A stretch of 64,000 nucleotides of DNA from a virus. The stretch lies in IMG/VR virus record IMGVR_UViG_3300044675_002599, positions 1-64,000 of that record. The stretch is one strand, 5' to 3'. Below the pieces are notes generated by a model. The model saw only the letters and a list, made by a program, of their open reading frames with translations. It did no database searches and had not been told where the DNA came from. Positions within the stretch are counted from its first letter, which is position 1. Each line of letters begins with the position of its first letter. Positions 52,588 to 62,478 of this stretch are shown one piece after another. The translations under genes and the position numbers were made by a program.

Positions 52588-54329
52588 TTTGTTTCTCCAT
52601 CTCGCTTATTTTTCATCCATGTGGGTACATACTTCTTTCCCACTCTGTCTGTCTCTTCCGTTTCTGGGCAGCGAACAGGATACTCACGCCACATAACACC
52701 GTAACGGAAACTATCAATAGCGTGGTCATTCTTTGTCCCATTGTCAATATCCTCTGGATCTCTTGGATTAGCCATTGTATTAGATAACTGCTTGATCAAG
52801 TTAGGGGCAGCTCCTCTTACAATCTGTAATTTTGGCCTTAAATTACCTTCAACATATTCACTAGCCGCAACCCATTCTTTAACTCTGCGCCATCCAGCTT
52901 TTCTATCTTTTACTGCACGTACCGCAGGTATGTTCATTTCCCACCAAACTTCAACTGGATATTCACCAATGCGTTCAGCTGCATTCATAGGAGGAAACGT
53001 GTTTGCCCAGTCGAATGCTACAGCTTCTAGCTTGGTGTTCCATTGACCACCTTCTTTAGTTTTGTCTTTCGGTGATGCATATCCACGCGTCTGCAGGAAC
53101 TGCAATACCTTCTTTGCTTGGTCTGAACTGACTAATCCAGCTTCATACACCTCACCGATGACATAAACATTTTCTCGTTCATCACTTGCGTACAAAATAA
53201 AACACGCTGGAGCACCAGTACCAAAGTCATGGCTACCCCATATTCTCCACCAAGGTTGCACTTCGATGTGATCAATCACATGCCAAGGCTTACCAGTAGA
53301 ATCATATTCCTTGAAGTCATTAAAGAATAATCCACCGACACCAACCTCGTGTTGACATTCACGCAAGAACGCTAGCAGGCCATACGTGTCGATCTCGGCT
53401 TGACATACCTCTACGGACTTGTGTGACCACGTAGGCGTACCTGAATCAATCTTGTAGCCTACACGTCCATCGTCACGTTCAAACGCCGTGTACTGCAAAT
53501 TTTCAATTGCTGGAACGATAGGGCTTTGAATCCTATCTTGCAACATATCTAACTCACCACTTAGCACATGGGACATAACACTGTTTGCATGAATTCTGTT
53601 CTGCACAAATACAATTGCGCAGTCAGTGCTTTTGGCTGGAAGAATTGTTTGAGTGATTGTTTTAATCTTTTTTTCAACACCATTGACAGAATCGTCAAGC
53701 GCATCGATGTCGTCAAGAATAATCATATCTGGGCGTAAGTGATCTAACTTTACGCCACGAGCACCAGTGTCAAGTCCAAAAGCAAGTACGTTAAATCCAT
53801 TTGCTGTACGTAATTTACTAGCATTCCATCCGCGTGAGAAACCATACTTGTTGATAGCTCTCTCGATGCCACATCGCTCCATTGCTGTAGCAATATCACT
53901 AACGTGTCTATCCGCTGCATCTTGCGTTGCACAAACGTATACGGCAAACCTTCGTGTAGCTTTAACTGCAAGTCTACTTACAATTAATTCCATGGTGGTT
54001 GATTTACCACCTCCACGAAACCAACACTCAATTAATGCTTTAGGGCTAGTGCCTTGCTGCAATGATTCAGCCCACTTCCATGCGCGATGATGGTGTTCTG
54101 CTAACTCACTACTAGCGGCATGTGGTGCGTAAGTCCTTAACCAAGATTCATACTCAAGCTCATGCCCTTGTAGCGGGGACGCTTTACCACTGTCAAAATC
54201 ACCATGTTCAACAGCCTCAGACAATTCCATTTTCATTGCTTCCAACAGCGCAATTTGCAACGGCTTATCTGGACGGACAAACTTTTTTAACGACCTTGGT
54301 GTTAATCGAGTATTTACACTACTCTTCAT
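52578..54329 (-). CDS. terL: Terminase large subunit
   Basis: 583 aa from the ATG at 54329 (GAGG nine bases upstream; a TTG at 54350 would add seven residues). The ATPase motor has FRGGGKST (Walker A, about 104-111) and MIILDDID (Walker B, about 202-209), followed by a coupling-type CAIVFVQNR. The nuclease half has WGSHDFGTGAPACFILY and a C-terminal acidic cluster. It cuts and pumps DNA into the capsid. Confidence 0.92.
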   Translation of the reverse strand: MKSSVNTRLTPRSLKKFVRPDKPLQIALLEAMKMELSEAVEHGDFDSGKASPLQGHELEYESWLRTYAPHAASSELAEHHHRAWKWAESLQQGTSPKALIECWFRGGGKSTTMELIVSRLAVKATRRFAVYVCATQDAADRHVSDIATAMERCGIERAINKYGFSRGWNASKLRTANGFNVLAFGLDTGARGVKLDHLRPDMIILDDIDALDDSVNGVEKKIKTITQTILPAKSTDCAIVFVQNRIHANSVMSHVLSGELDMLQDRIQSPIVPAIENLQYTAFERDDGRVGYKIDSGTPTWSHKSVEVCQAEIDTYGLLAFLRECQHEVGVGGLFFNDFKEYDSTGKPWHVIDHIEVQPWWRIWGSHDFGTGAPACFILYASDERENVYVIGEVYEAGLVSSDQAKKVLQFLQTRGYASPKDKTKEGGQWNTKLEAVAFDWANTFPPMNAAERIGEYPVEVWWEMNIPAVRAVKDRKAGWRRVKEWVAASEYVEGNLRPKLQIVRGAAPNLIKQLSNTMANPRDPEDIDNGTKNDHAIDSFRYGVMWREYPVRCPETEETDRVGKKYVPTWMKNKRDGETKWI

Positions 54330-55053
54330 TGTCAACAACCTCTGCGTCAATAATGTCAGGATCGTCTTGATACTGCTTTAATAGTTTTCCAATACCAGTA
54401 TTGATGTTTACCATTTCATCGTGATGTCTTACGTTAGCTTTTACAATGCCAATAACTTGCATAACTAAACTGTAAGCCTGATCTACTTCCAGTGTGTATG
54501 CTTTTGTGTGTAACATCTTCTGTTCAGCCTCTACAATGTCAGTACGTTTTTCAATTAACGCGATTACATCATTGCTTGCTTGATATAAATCAACTCCATT
54601 AGATATCTTGTCACCAAGATCTTTAAACAACTCTTCGAATGTTTCTTGATCCCCTGTGCGTTTAGCCCTAGCCATTTGATTAAACACTGCTTGAATATCT
54701 TGGTAGTGTTGATAATTCACGCCGTGGCTGGCTGATTCAGCTCGGATATCCATCAACGCAGTTAAATAGGCTGCGTCATCTTTAAGGCTAAATAGATCTG
54801 GGTCATCTCTAAGTTCGTCAATTCTAGTAAGCAAAGTAGGGGCGACCTTTGAAAATCGTCTTCTTTGTTTTGACCACAGACCCGTTTTAAAAGCAGGACT
54901 ATCCGGACCAATTAATGATGTCCCACCGTGATGCTTGCAATGGTCTCTGTCTTTCATTGCGACGTTCATGCATTTAGAACCGTCATGTTTTAATGAAGAA
55001 CAAAGTTTAATCTTTGCACCATTAGCAAACTCGCGAACATGATTATTGTCCAA
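54319..55053 (-). CDS. Putative terminase small subunit with zinc-binding N-terminus
   Basis: 244 aa upstream of terL. The N-terminus has C18, C28, C39 and H41/H42 in a CMNVAMKDRDHCKHHGG context, followed by FKTGLWSKQRRRF, a zinc-finger-like signature common in phage small terminases. A helical middle follows. The start is a TTG at 55053 because no ATG lies upstream in frame; the ribosome site is weak. An 11-base overlap with the preceding gene. Confidence 0.65.
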   Translation of the reverse strand: MDNNHVREFANGAKIKLCSSLKHDGSKCMNVAMKDRDHCKHHGGTSLIGPDSPAFKTGLWSKQRRRFSKVAPTLLTRIDELRDDPDLFSLKDDAAYLTALMDIRAESASHGVNYQHYQDIQAVFNQMARAKRTGDQETFEELFKDLGDKISNGVDLYQASNDVIALIEKRTDIVEAEQKMLHTKAYTLEVDQAYSLVMQVIGIVKANVRHHDEMVNINTGIGKLLKQYQDDPDIIDAEVVDNEE

Positions 55054-56134
55054 AGTGTTGTACTATTTTTCCTACCAAGTTACCAAGCATTGATGTTTTA
55101 CTAGCAACTGCATTTTGTCTAGCATTACTAGCTGCAGCTTTAACTGGCTGTAATACTTTATCATCATTAGTTTTGTATTTAGTTTGTAAGTCAGTCATAA
55201 ATTGTTGTTGCGCTGGCGTTTGACCACCTTGCAACAATTCCATGATGCGAGCAAGATCACCATATTGAGGATCAAGTTCACCTTTTCCACCACGTCTTGG
55301 CCTAGAGATAGGGTAGTTGCTTTCAAACTTTGACGCGCCACCCATAAAGTCAAACGCACTGTCAACTTTTTGTTTTGCTGCGCCACGTACATTAGTTCCA
55401 AATAAAGTGTCAAAGTCACCTAATGCTTTAGAGGTGCCATGGGCTAGTGAGGAACCTAATCCGTAGCGTTGTACTGCTTTATCAATCATAGGTTCAACAG
55501 TGTTTTGGAAAGCATAGTCCTTACTCATTTGAAGAGCGGGAGCCATATCGCTTCCAACTATTTTTGCTGTTTGTTTACGTGCAGTTGGTCCCATTAATTT
55601 ACTTGGGCCAAGGCCTCCCTTTAGACCAGTAAGTTTATTGCCAGCTAGATCAATACCGATATCAGTGCCAACGTTTAATCCATTTTTTAATGCAATTGCA
55701 AGTAATTGATTATATGTATAGTCTCGACCTTCTTCTCCAAAAAAATCATCTGTTGTGTCATCAGGAGTATCTTTACCTTCTTGATATCCATAACCCATGT
55801 CTTTAGGATTAAACGCTTGATATGTTTGATGTGCGTAATCTAACTGGGTTGGTAAATCCGCAATAAGTCTATTTCTTAGACGTGGATCTACCTTAGTACC
55901 AGCGGTTGCTACTTGACGAACTTTTGTTAATTTAGAAGGTTCACGTCTTTGCCTAACTGCTGCTGAACCACCAGTTTTTAATGCTTTTGCATCTTTTACT
56001 TTTGTGCCAATGCCAAATCCAGTATCAACAACTTGTTTACCTTGGTTGGCGAGCATTAAGTAACTTAGCAGATCTTCACCAACGTTTAATCCACGTTGCG
56101 CAGATGGCTTATTTTTTTGGTTTTGTTGTGGCAT
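55043..56134 (-). CDS. Unrecognised 363-aa protein before terminase
   Basis: Starts MPQQNQKNKPSAQRG, with a GGAGGATC ribosome site before the ATG at 56134. A basic, disordered N-terminus, a Gly/Asp-rich centre with DTPDDTTDDFFGEEG, and a helical C-terminal half. It shares the MPQ opening and basic start with the 300-aa protein at 61022. Possibly virion-packaged. Confidence 0.6.
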   Translation of the reverse strand: MPQQNQKNKPSAQRGLNVGEDLLSYLMLANQGKQVVDTGFGIGTKVKDAKALKTGGSAAVRQRREPSKLTKVRQVATAGTKVDPRLRNRLIADLPTQLDYAHQTYQAFNPKDMGYGYQEGKDTPDDTTDDFFGEEGRDYTYNQLLAIALKNGLNVGTDIGIDLAGNKLTGLKGGLGPSKLMGPTARKQTAKIVGSDMAPALQMSKDYAFQNTVEPMIDKAVQRYGLGSSLAHGTSKALGDFDTLFGTNVRGAAKQKVDSAFDFMGGASKFESNYPISRPRRGGKGELDPQYGDLARIMELLQGGQTPAQQQFMTDLQTKYKTNDDKVLQPVKAAASNARQNAVASKTSMLGNLVGKIVQHFGQ

Positions 56135-59100
56135 TTTTTGATCCTCCAAATACTCCACCTAATTTAGCTGCAAATCCTCTACCAAAACCTATTGCCTGAT
56201 TTGCTGCACTAAGCAATCCACGACCTCTTCTAGCAGTTCGTATTATTGTTCCTTGTGAAGTATCACTAGGCGGTCGCCTTTGTATAGGAGCAGTTGATTG
56301 CATTCCCTGTGGCCGTTGTTTTGGTGGTTGTGGAACCGGTGTAGTTCTTGCAGTATTTACTGGAGCACGTTGTGTTGTAGCAGCTTTACTTGCAGGTGAT
56401 TGTTTTGCACCGGCTCTTGCGCCAGCAAGTGTCCTGTCTTGACGTTCTTTAATTGCGTCAGCTTGATCTTGCGCAGCTTTTTCAGCAGCAAGTTTTTCGG
56501 CAGTGATTTTATCAGCAGCTTGCCGTTTTGCCTTAAATCCTCTATCAACAGTAACACCTTTAGCTTCTGCTAATTTTTCAAGTTGTGATACAGATTTTGC
56601 TTGTTTTAAAACAAATTCAATATCTTTTGCAATCGCAGGGGTTGGAGCAGTAAATGTCAACATTGCATCTTTAAGCAATGGACTTTCAAAAGAATATGTA
56701 CGTCGATTAGACGTCTGCTTAGTATCTGGCGCTGAACCTTCTGGAACTGATGCAGTTGTAACTGTAGTTGATTTTTGTCGTGGTGGTTTTTCTGCTGCAG
56801 CACGTCTTTGATCTGTACGTTTTTGTTCTGGCGTACGTCTATTTCTATCAACTGCAGCCTGTAACTCCCTAGCTTCTTGTAATGTTTTAAGTCCAGATTC
56901 TTCCAGATCAATAGGGTTACTTGCTGTACTTTCACGTTTAATTGCTGGCATATTTGCAGCAATAGATGGCTCTAGTTTTTTCCATTGACGTTCAAACGCA
57001 GTTAAGAATCTAGGGTCATTTAAACCAGTAACTGTTTTTGTTTCGGTGTCATAGCCAATACCTAAACTACTCCATGCCTTATCGTCTCCTCCAAGACTTT
57101 TAACAAGATCTGAATTTAAAGCAACAACCTTATTAAGCACATCTTGCGGAATATTACTTGCTTGTGCACGTAAAAACTTTTGATAATCTTCTGGGTTTCC
57201 AGTCGTCTGTGCAATTGCCCAACCAGTTGTGATTACTCTTTGTAGTTTAAAATATGCTTTCTTTTGATCAAGAACATATTGTGCTTTAGGATCTAGTTCC
57301 CCTAGTGTAGGAGGCTTCTTAATTCCACTGACAGCTTCTCTAGCCTCATCAGCTAGTTGCGCCTCTGACATCTTTGTTCTTGAGGGCTTTAAATAATCAG
57401 GAACATCTACAGTCATTGCTACGGGGTCAATTTTAATTCCCCGCTTTATCATTCCATTTAATTCATCACGTAATACAGCCTTTAGCTGTACGTCTTGATC
57501 AGAATCAATTATTGTAGTTTTTAATTGCTTTAAGGCTAGTTTTACTCTATCCTTTGAAACTGCATCTAAACTATCTACAAATGCGGCTGCGCGTTCTGCG
57601 TTGTCTGGATCAACGAGACTTTCAATTGTTTGACTAACTGACTCACCTGCTCGTTCACGAGCGATTCTAATGTCGTCACCGCGACCCTTGCCCGGTGATA
57701 TTAATATCTGACCATCTGAAACTACTTTAGTTGGCACAGAATCTGAATTGCGTTCCCAGAATGTTAACGAGGAACCACGTAACGTATCTGCATAACGATT
57801 TTTAATTTCATCAATACCAGTGCCAGAGTAATCTCCAGCCTGTATGTCCCTAGTTAATCTGTTGGCTGAGTCAATAAATTCAGCGCGAATGTGATCCGGT
57901 ATCTTACTTGCTTCAGAAGTAATAATTTCTTGTACACGTTTTGCGTTGTCTTCAGGTGATGCGTTTGGATCTGCATTTCTATCTACGGTTTGTGATACAC
58001 GTAGTAATGACCTAGTAGCATCTGCTACATCTTCAGATGCTTTTGTTGCAATGTCATTTCTACTGATTTTGGCTACTACTCGATCATCTATTCCACGAGA
58101 CTTACCACGTGTGCTTGTAGCATTGTAAGAACTAGATGCCCTCATATCTCCAGTTATTGTGCCTTGTGCATCAACTGCTTCTGCGAATGCAAGAAGCCGC
58201 TTTCCTTGATCTCTATTCATTCTGCCGAGAAAACCGGCAAACTGTATATCGGACATACCAGCAATAGAGTCTGGATCCGTAGTAGGACCCATTAAATTAG
58301 CAATATACTTTCGTCTACCTGCATAATCAGGTGCGCCTTCAGCAAGGGAGCTTACGATCAATGAATGCATTTGCCTAGCTTGTTGAGCAATGTATCCACC
58401 GGGGATTCCATATCTATCGCCAGATAGTCCAGCTGCAAGTAAAGAGCTAGTGCGTGTGCCAACGCCATACTGCTCACGTTGACTTTGTGGAATCGTGACA
58501 GTCATTGTCATAGGCTTACCAGTTTTTGGATCTGTAGCCTGTTCGAACTCAACCTCTAAATTGCCAACTGATTTTCGTTTTTGATAGACCGGAACAACAG
58601 CATTACCATTTTTATCAATGACCACGTCAACAGCTGGAGCTTCTTTAATAAATTCTCCGTAACTACTAACTGGATTAATCTTAACTGATGTCTGCGTTGC
58701 AGCAGAAACGGTACTTCGACCTACTTGCGAATTAGCTAAATCTACGCCACCAAAATAGTTTGGAGCGTTGATTCCTTTTTTGTTGACCCATGCATCAATA
58801 ATGTCAAAGCCTTGAGCAAGTCGCTGCTTTCCAGTTACTTGTTTTGGTCTTGTGAAATCAGCTTCATCACCTGCGCCAGCTCTTTCAAAAAATGGCGATG
58901 AGTTACGACCTGCGCCAGATGAATTACTTCGATCTAACATTTCAGACGTGTCATCTAATTTTTCAGTCAAGAATGTCTTAAATTCATTAAGGCTCTTGTA
59001 TTCAGGATCTTCTTTCCCAGTTGTTTTAAGCCTGTCATCAATTTTTGAAATGAGTCCGCGCATTGAGTTCATCGTGTTGTCATGGAGCTTATCTCCGTAA

Positions 59101-61016
59101 GCAACACCGTTTTCATCAACGGTTACACGCAGTAACTGATCAAGATCTTCCATTGCTACATCTGGATCAAAATTCTTTAATGCTAGATCTCGATCAAAGT
59201 CTCTTTTACCAAATACAGTAGTTGTCGTGTCGATACCGAATCCTCTACCAACACCTAGTAATATGTTTTCAGGATCAGGAGCATACGTTAATTCACGCTT
59301 CTTATCTTTTGTGAGAGCTGTTTGCATGTTGCTAATATTAGTTTCCATAGCAGCTCGTCTAGATGATGTATCGCCAACACCACGCGCAGCAACGTTTTCA
59401 GCAGTATCAATACCAAATTGATTTGGCGTAGATCCATAAACTTCAATATCAACACCCGGAAAATAGACTCGCTTTTGGACCTTATTCATAAATGGAGCAA
59501 GTTCTTTTGCGGCCTTGTCATCCTCATTATTGTCTAAATATATATTTGCCCTATCAGTAGCATCTGCAAATTCTTGCTCTCTGCCACGATAATCAAATGT
59601 AGTTAAATTAGCAAGTTCTCTATTAATGCCAAACATGTCTGCTATTTGTTTTGCTGCTGTGTCACTCGCGCCAGCCATACCTGCTAATCTCTTAGCATTT
59701 TCTTTATCAATGCCTTTACTTCCACGGAAAGCTGCTGTAATGCGACGGGTGATATATGTATTAAATGGATTGTCTCCTGCGATTTGAATCTTTTCACCAA
59801 CATCAGATTCTTTTTTAAATCCACCAAGCAATCGCTTTACTAACATTGCTTGCTTTTGTGCACCTACCCTAAGCCCCTTACCAGATTCAGGGCCTTCTCC
59901 AGTGTAAACACCCTTTGTTGCAAGGTCAGTTAATTTAGTGATTTCACCAGATAACCATTTACCAGCGATTACTCTGGCTGCTGTATTAAATGTACTTGTT
60001 AATTCTGTCTCAGTTAACACAGCTTTTTCAGAAGCATTAGAGAAGAACTTTTTGTAAATAGGTATATCTTTTAACGCACTGGCTAACACTCCGCCATTAT
60101 CTGGACGGCTTGTAGGAATACCAGCAGCATCAAGTTGTTGATGAGCTGATGTAAATACACCTACATCATCAATATCGCCATTAAGATAGGCAGACATACC
60201 AATAATGGATTGAACAGCAGAATCTTTTTGTCCTTGCTTTGCTTTTGGATCTCCAACAATTGCTCGTGCTCTTCGCACAGCATCACTAAAAATATCTTGT
60301 TGGTTTACTCTCTCCGTAACCCCAGCTAAAGGATCTGCGCCTTCTGCAAGCATCCCGCCTTCAGTACGTGGCTGTGGTCCAGATAAAGCGTCTTTAGCTA
60401 ACTTAGATGACTGCAATCCACCCGGTAAATCTGGTAAGTCTTTTAAGACAGATGCTGCGGTGCGACCTGTCTGTAAAAGCATCTTGAACTGCGAGGCAAG
60501 TTTTTTTGATCGTTGATTATCAACAAGTGTTGGGTCATTAATAACAGAAGATGGTTTATATTGAAGTTCAGGATAAGTCTTGCCTAATGCGTCCATCTTC
60601 TCCTTTTGTGGATTAGATGTTACTGGCGTATTTATATCTGCACTGCCTGAACCCGGTAATGATTCCATGCCTCTGCGTTCAATATCTTGAGCGAGCGCAG
60701 CATTGTCTGGATTTACTCGGTCAGCTTCCTTTGTTCCAACTGGACTTAAAATTTCAGCTAATTTTTGTCTAACAGTATCTGTGCTTGATTGATTAGCTGG
60801 CTTTGGTAATGTCGGTGCTCCACTAGGAGGCGCTGTTACTTTACGTTTAACTTGTACACCAGCAGGAGGCTGTTGAGGCGCTCCTACTGGTGCTGGCATG
60901 GGTGCGCCAACTGGGGCAGGTTGCCCTCCCATAGAACCCGGCATCGGAGGAGTTTCCACTGCCTTCTTTGCTGGGTCTTCATTATCTGGAATTAACAATG
61001 ATCTAAGGGAGGCCAT
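56109..61016 (-). CDS. 1635-aa large virion-like protein
   Basis: N-terminal Pro/Gly/Ala-rich linker (about residues 20-90) and C-terminal Lys/Ala/Pro-rich tail (from about 1440) bracket a helical and strand-mixed core. I see no enzyme motif. The protein lies upstream of the terminase genes, an unusual place for a huge virion protein. It ends in a Gly-rich basic stretch (GRGFAAKLGGVFGGSKNATT), overlapping the next gene. Confidence 0.6.
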   Translation of the reverse strand: MASLRSLLIPDNEDPAKKAVETPPMPGSMGGQPAPVGAPMPAPVGAPQQPPAGVQVKRKVTAPPSGAPTLPKPANQSSTDTVRQKLAEILSPVGTKEADRVNPDNAALAQDIERRGMESLPGSGSADINTPVTSNPQKEKMDALGKTYPELQYKPSSVINDPTLVDNQRSKKLASQFKMLLQTGRTAASVLKDLPDLPGGLQSSKLAKDALSGPQPRTEGGMLAEGADPLAGVTERVNQQDIFSDAVRRARAIVGDPKAKQGQKDSAVQSIIGMSAYLNGDIDDVGVFTSAHQQLDAAGIPTSRPDNGGVLASALKDIPIYKKFFSNASEKAVLTETELTSTFNTAARVIAGKWLSGEITKLTDLATKGVYTGEGPESGKGLRVGAQKQAMLVKRLLGGFKKESDVGEKIQIAGDNPFNTYITRRITAAFRGSKGIDKENAKRLAGMAGASDTAAKQIADMFGINRELANLTTFDYRGREQEFADATDRANIYLDNNEDDKAAKELAPFMNKVQKRVYFPGVDIEVYGSTPNQFGIDTAENVAARGVGDTSSRRAAMETNISNMQTALTKDKKRELTYAPDPENILLGVGRGFGIDTTTTVFGKRDFDRDLALKNFDPDVAMEDLDQLLRVTVDENGVAYGDKLHDNTMNSMRGLISKIDDRLKTTGKEDPEYKSLNEFKTFLTEKLDDTSEMLDRSNSSGAGRNSSPFFERAGAGDEADFTRPKQVTGKQRLAQGFDIIDAWVNKKGINAPNYFGGVDLANSQVGRSTVSAATQTSVKINPVSSYGEFIKEAPAVDVVIDKNGNAVVPVYQKRKSVGNLEVEFEQATDPKTGKPMTMTVTIPQSQREQYGVGTRTSSLLAAGLSGDRYGIPGGYIAQQARQMHSLIVSSLAEGAPDYAGRRKYIANLMGPTTDPDSIAGMSDIQFAGFLGRMNRDQGKRLLAFAEAVDAQGTITGDMRASSSYNATSTRGKSRGIDDRVVAKISRNDIATKASEDVADATRSLLRVSQTVDRNADPNASPEDNAKRVQEIITSEASKIPDHIRAEFIDSANRLTRDIQAGDYSGTGIDEIKNRYADTLRGSSLTFWERNSDSVPTKVVSDGQILISPGKGRGDDIRIARERAGESVSQTIESLVDPDNAERAAAFVDSLDAVSKDRVKLALKQLKTTIIDSDQDVQLKAVLRDELNGMIKRGIKIDPVAMTVDVPDYLKPSRTKMSEAQLADEAREAVSGIKKPPTLGELDPKAQYVLDQKKAYFKLQRVITTGWAIAQTTGNPEDYQKFLRAQASNIPQDVLNKVVALNSDLVKSLGGDDKAWSSLGIGYDTETKTVTGLNDPRFLTAFERQWKKLEPSIAANMPAIKRESTASNPIDLEESGLKTLQEARELQAAVDRNRRTPEQKRTDQRRAAAEKPPRQKSTTVTTASVPEGSAPDTKQTSNRRTYSFESPLLKDAMLTFTAPTPAIAKDIEFVLKQAKSVSQLEKLAEAKGVTVDRGFKAKRQAADKITAEKLAAEKAAQDQADAIKERQDRTLAGARAGAKQSPASKAATTQRAPVNTARTTPVPQPPKQRPQGMQSTAPIQRRPPSDTSQGTIIRTARRGRGLLSAANQAIGFGRGFAAKLGGVFGGSKNATTKPKK

Positions 61017-61021
61017 ATTAT

Positions 61022-61924
61022 TTACTTGCCTTTCATCATAATCTTACGCAGATTATTACTTGCATACATGTTGTCTCGCACACCGGGACGAGTATTTGAT
61101 GGCTGAGCAACATTTTGCCCAGATGATCTCATGCCAGATGGAGTAAACGTACGTCCATCGGCCTTGCCCTTATTATATGCCGCAACTTCATCGCCACGCT
61201 TGCTCATTCGGCCAGCCATGGCGCCAACAACGCCTGCTGCTGCAACGGCTGCTCCAGCTATACCGCGTCCACGACGAGAACCGCCACCAGCTCCGCTACC
61301 ACCGCCAGATCCACTACCACCACCGGATGGAGGACGTCTAGTGACTGCGCCAGAAGTAGATGGAGTTCTTGGTGGAGGTCCGCTTTTTTTAGTTTGCGTT
61401 CGACCACGAGTATCTTTTAAATCCATCGTAGCACCAGCTGGTTTTCGCTGATCCATACGTGCTCGCATCACATTTGCTTGATTTGCAAGACGTTGTGTAT
61501 TGTCTTGGCTTGCACGTCTATCAGCACCAGTTGTTGCTTGCCTTTTATTTGCTGCTAAATCTTTTGTCATTTGTGCACGATATTCTGCACTAACGACCGA
61601 GTTGGGTGTTTCTTTATTAACCCTTGCTGCATTTGCACGTGCAAGACCAACATATTCTGCACCTAGTCCGCCTTCAAACTGCATCCGGCGACTAGTGCTA
61701 GAAGATAAATTTGGTCCATTGCCCGGAGATTTAACTGTTTTTTCACCTGTTTGTTGACGAGTATAACTAAACTTGTCTTTCTTTGGTGGAGTATATTTAT
61801 CAGGTACGTAATCCTGCGTTTTAGCTGTAATCTCTGTCGGCCTTGGTTGCCGTGCTGCCATTGGCTTATTAGAGCCTTTAGGCGATGGTGCTGCTTTTTT
61901 ACCCTTGCTAGGATCCTGTGGCAT
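61022..61924 (-). CDS. Disordered basic protein with Gly-rich linker and hydrophobic helix
   Basis: 300 aa from the ATG at 61924 (GGAGGA upstream; 61939 is an alternative). It is Lys/Arg/Pro/Ser-rich with a GSGSGGGSGAGGGS linker and a following hydrophobic helix (GIAGAAVAAAGVVGAMAG). Such an architecture fits a DNA- or membrane-contacting packaged protein. Function unknown. Confidence 0.6.
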   Translation of the reverse strand: MPQDPSKGKKAAPSPKGSNKPMAARQPRPTEITAKTQDYVPDKYTPPKKDKFSYTRQQTGEKTVKSPGNGPNLSSSTSRRMQFEGGLGAEYVGLARANAARVNKETPNSVVSAEYRAQMTKDLAANKRQATTGADRRASQDNTQRLANQANVMRARMDQRKPAGATMDLKDTRGRTQTKKSGPPPRTPSTSGAVTRRPPSGGGSGSGGGSGAGGGSRRGRGIAGAAVAAAGVVGAMAGRMSKRGDEVAAYNKGKADGRTFTPSGMRSSGQNVAQPSNTRPGVRDNMYASNNLRKIMMKGK

Positions 61925-61996
61925 TTTACTGTCCTCCATTTATGGTCATTGACCAGTTTTATTTGCCGTTATTCTTATTGGCAAATAAGGCTTTGG

Positions 61997-62173
61997 CTAC
62001 TTACACCTACAAGGACTCATTCCACATGAGCATTTTTTACCCTTGCCGTATTCACCTTTTTCGTGCTTCATCATAGCTTTTGCGGGTAAGCCCTTTTTGC
62101 TATATTCCTTTGCTTCCATCTTCTGTGTAGACTTCTTCATGCCCATCATTTGGGCCATAGATGCTTTTCTCAT
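61997..62173 (-). CDS. 58-aa Cys-rich basic protein
   Basis: Reads MRKASMAQMMGMKKSTQKME and ends in KKCSCGMSPCRCK with four cysteines that may bind a metal. It is strongly basic. The ATG overlaps the stop of the DUF6321-like gene as ATGA, so translation is coupled. Confidence 0.6.
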   Translation of the reverse strand: MRKASMAQMMGMKKSTQKMEAKEYSKKGLPAKAMMKHEKGEYGKGKKCSCGMSPCRCK

Positions 62174-62421
62174 TTACAGTTCCACGCTCTCAAGGATTTA
62201 TTGATACGGCTACTTGGATCATTTGCAGTTTTAGCAGATGTTAACTTCTTTTTCATGCCACCCATACGGGCACAAAAAGAAGCCTTGCGACCAGCGTCAG
62301 ACTTCGTTGTCGGATTAGGAGCAGGTGGTTTAAGATTAGCTCCTGTTGTACGTTTGTAATGCGCACGTCCAGCAGCATTTAATCCGCCAGATGGATCTTG
62401 ATATCTTTTAGTAACACCCAT
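62170..62421 (-). CDS. DUF6321-like basic protein, first gene of the late operon
   Basis: 83 aa with DPSGGLNAAGRAHYKR, SDAGRKASFCARMGGM and NDPSSRINKSLRAWNC, which I know from memory as the DUF6321-like small basic phage family. It is similar in flavour to the DUF5872-like protein at 432. It lies directly behind the promoter at 62440, with AAGGTGA before the ATG. Confidence 0.7.
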   Translation of the reverse strand: MGVTKRYQDPSGGLNAAGRAHYKRTTGANLKPPAPNPTTKSDAGRKASFCARMGGMKKKLTSAKTANDPSSRINKSLRAWNCK

Positions 62422-62439
62422 TTTATTTCACCTTAAGTC

Positions 62440-62445
62440 ATTATA
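62440..62445 (-). promoter_or_regulatory. -10 box TATAAT of the late operon
   Basis: TATAAT on the minus strand three bases after the T-tract of the terminator at 62449-62471. It would drive the whole leftward structural block from 62421 to 19771. No clear -35. Confidence 0.55.
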
Positions 62446-62448
62446 CAT

Positions 62449-62471
62449 AAAAAAACCCGCTATATGCGGGT
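62449..62471 (-). terminator. Intrinsic terminator after ssb
   Basis: ACCCGC pairs with GCGGGT around ATATA, followed by seven T on the minus strand. It ends the tRNA-thyX-ssb transcript. Confidence 0.85.
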
Positions 62472-62478
62472 CTTCATT

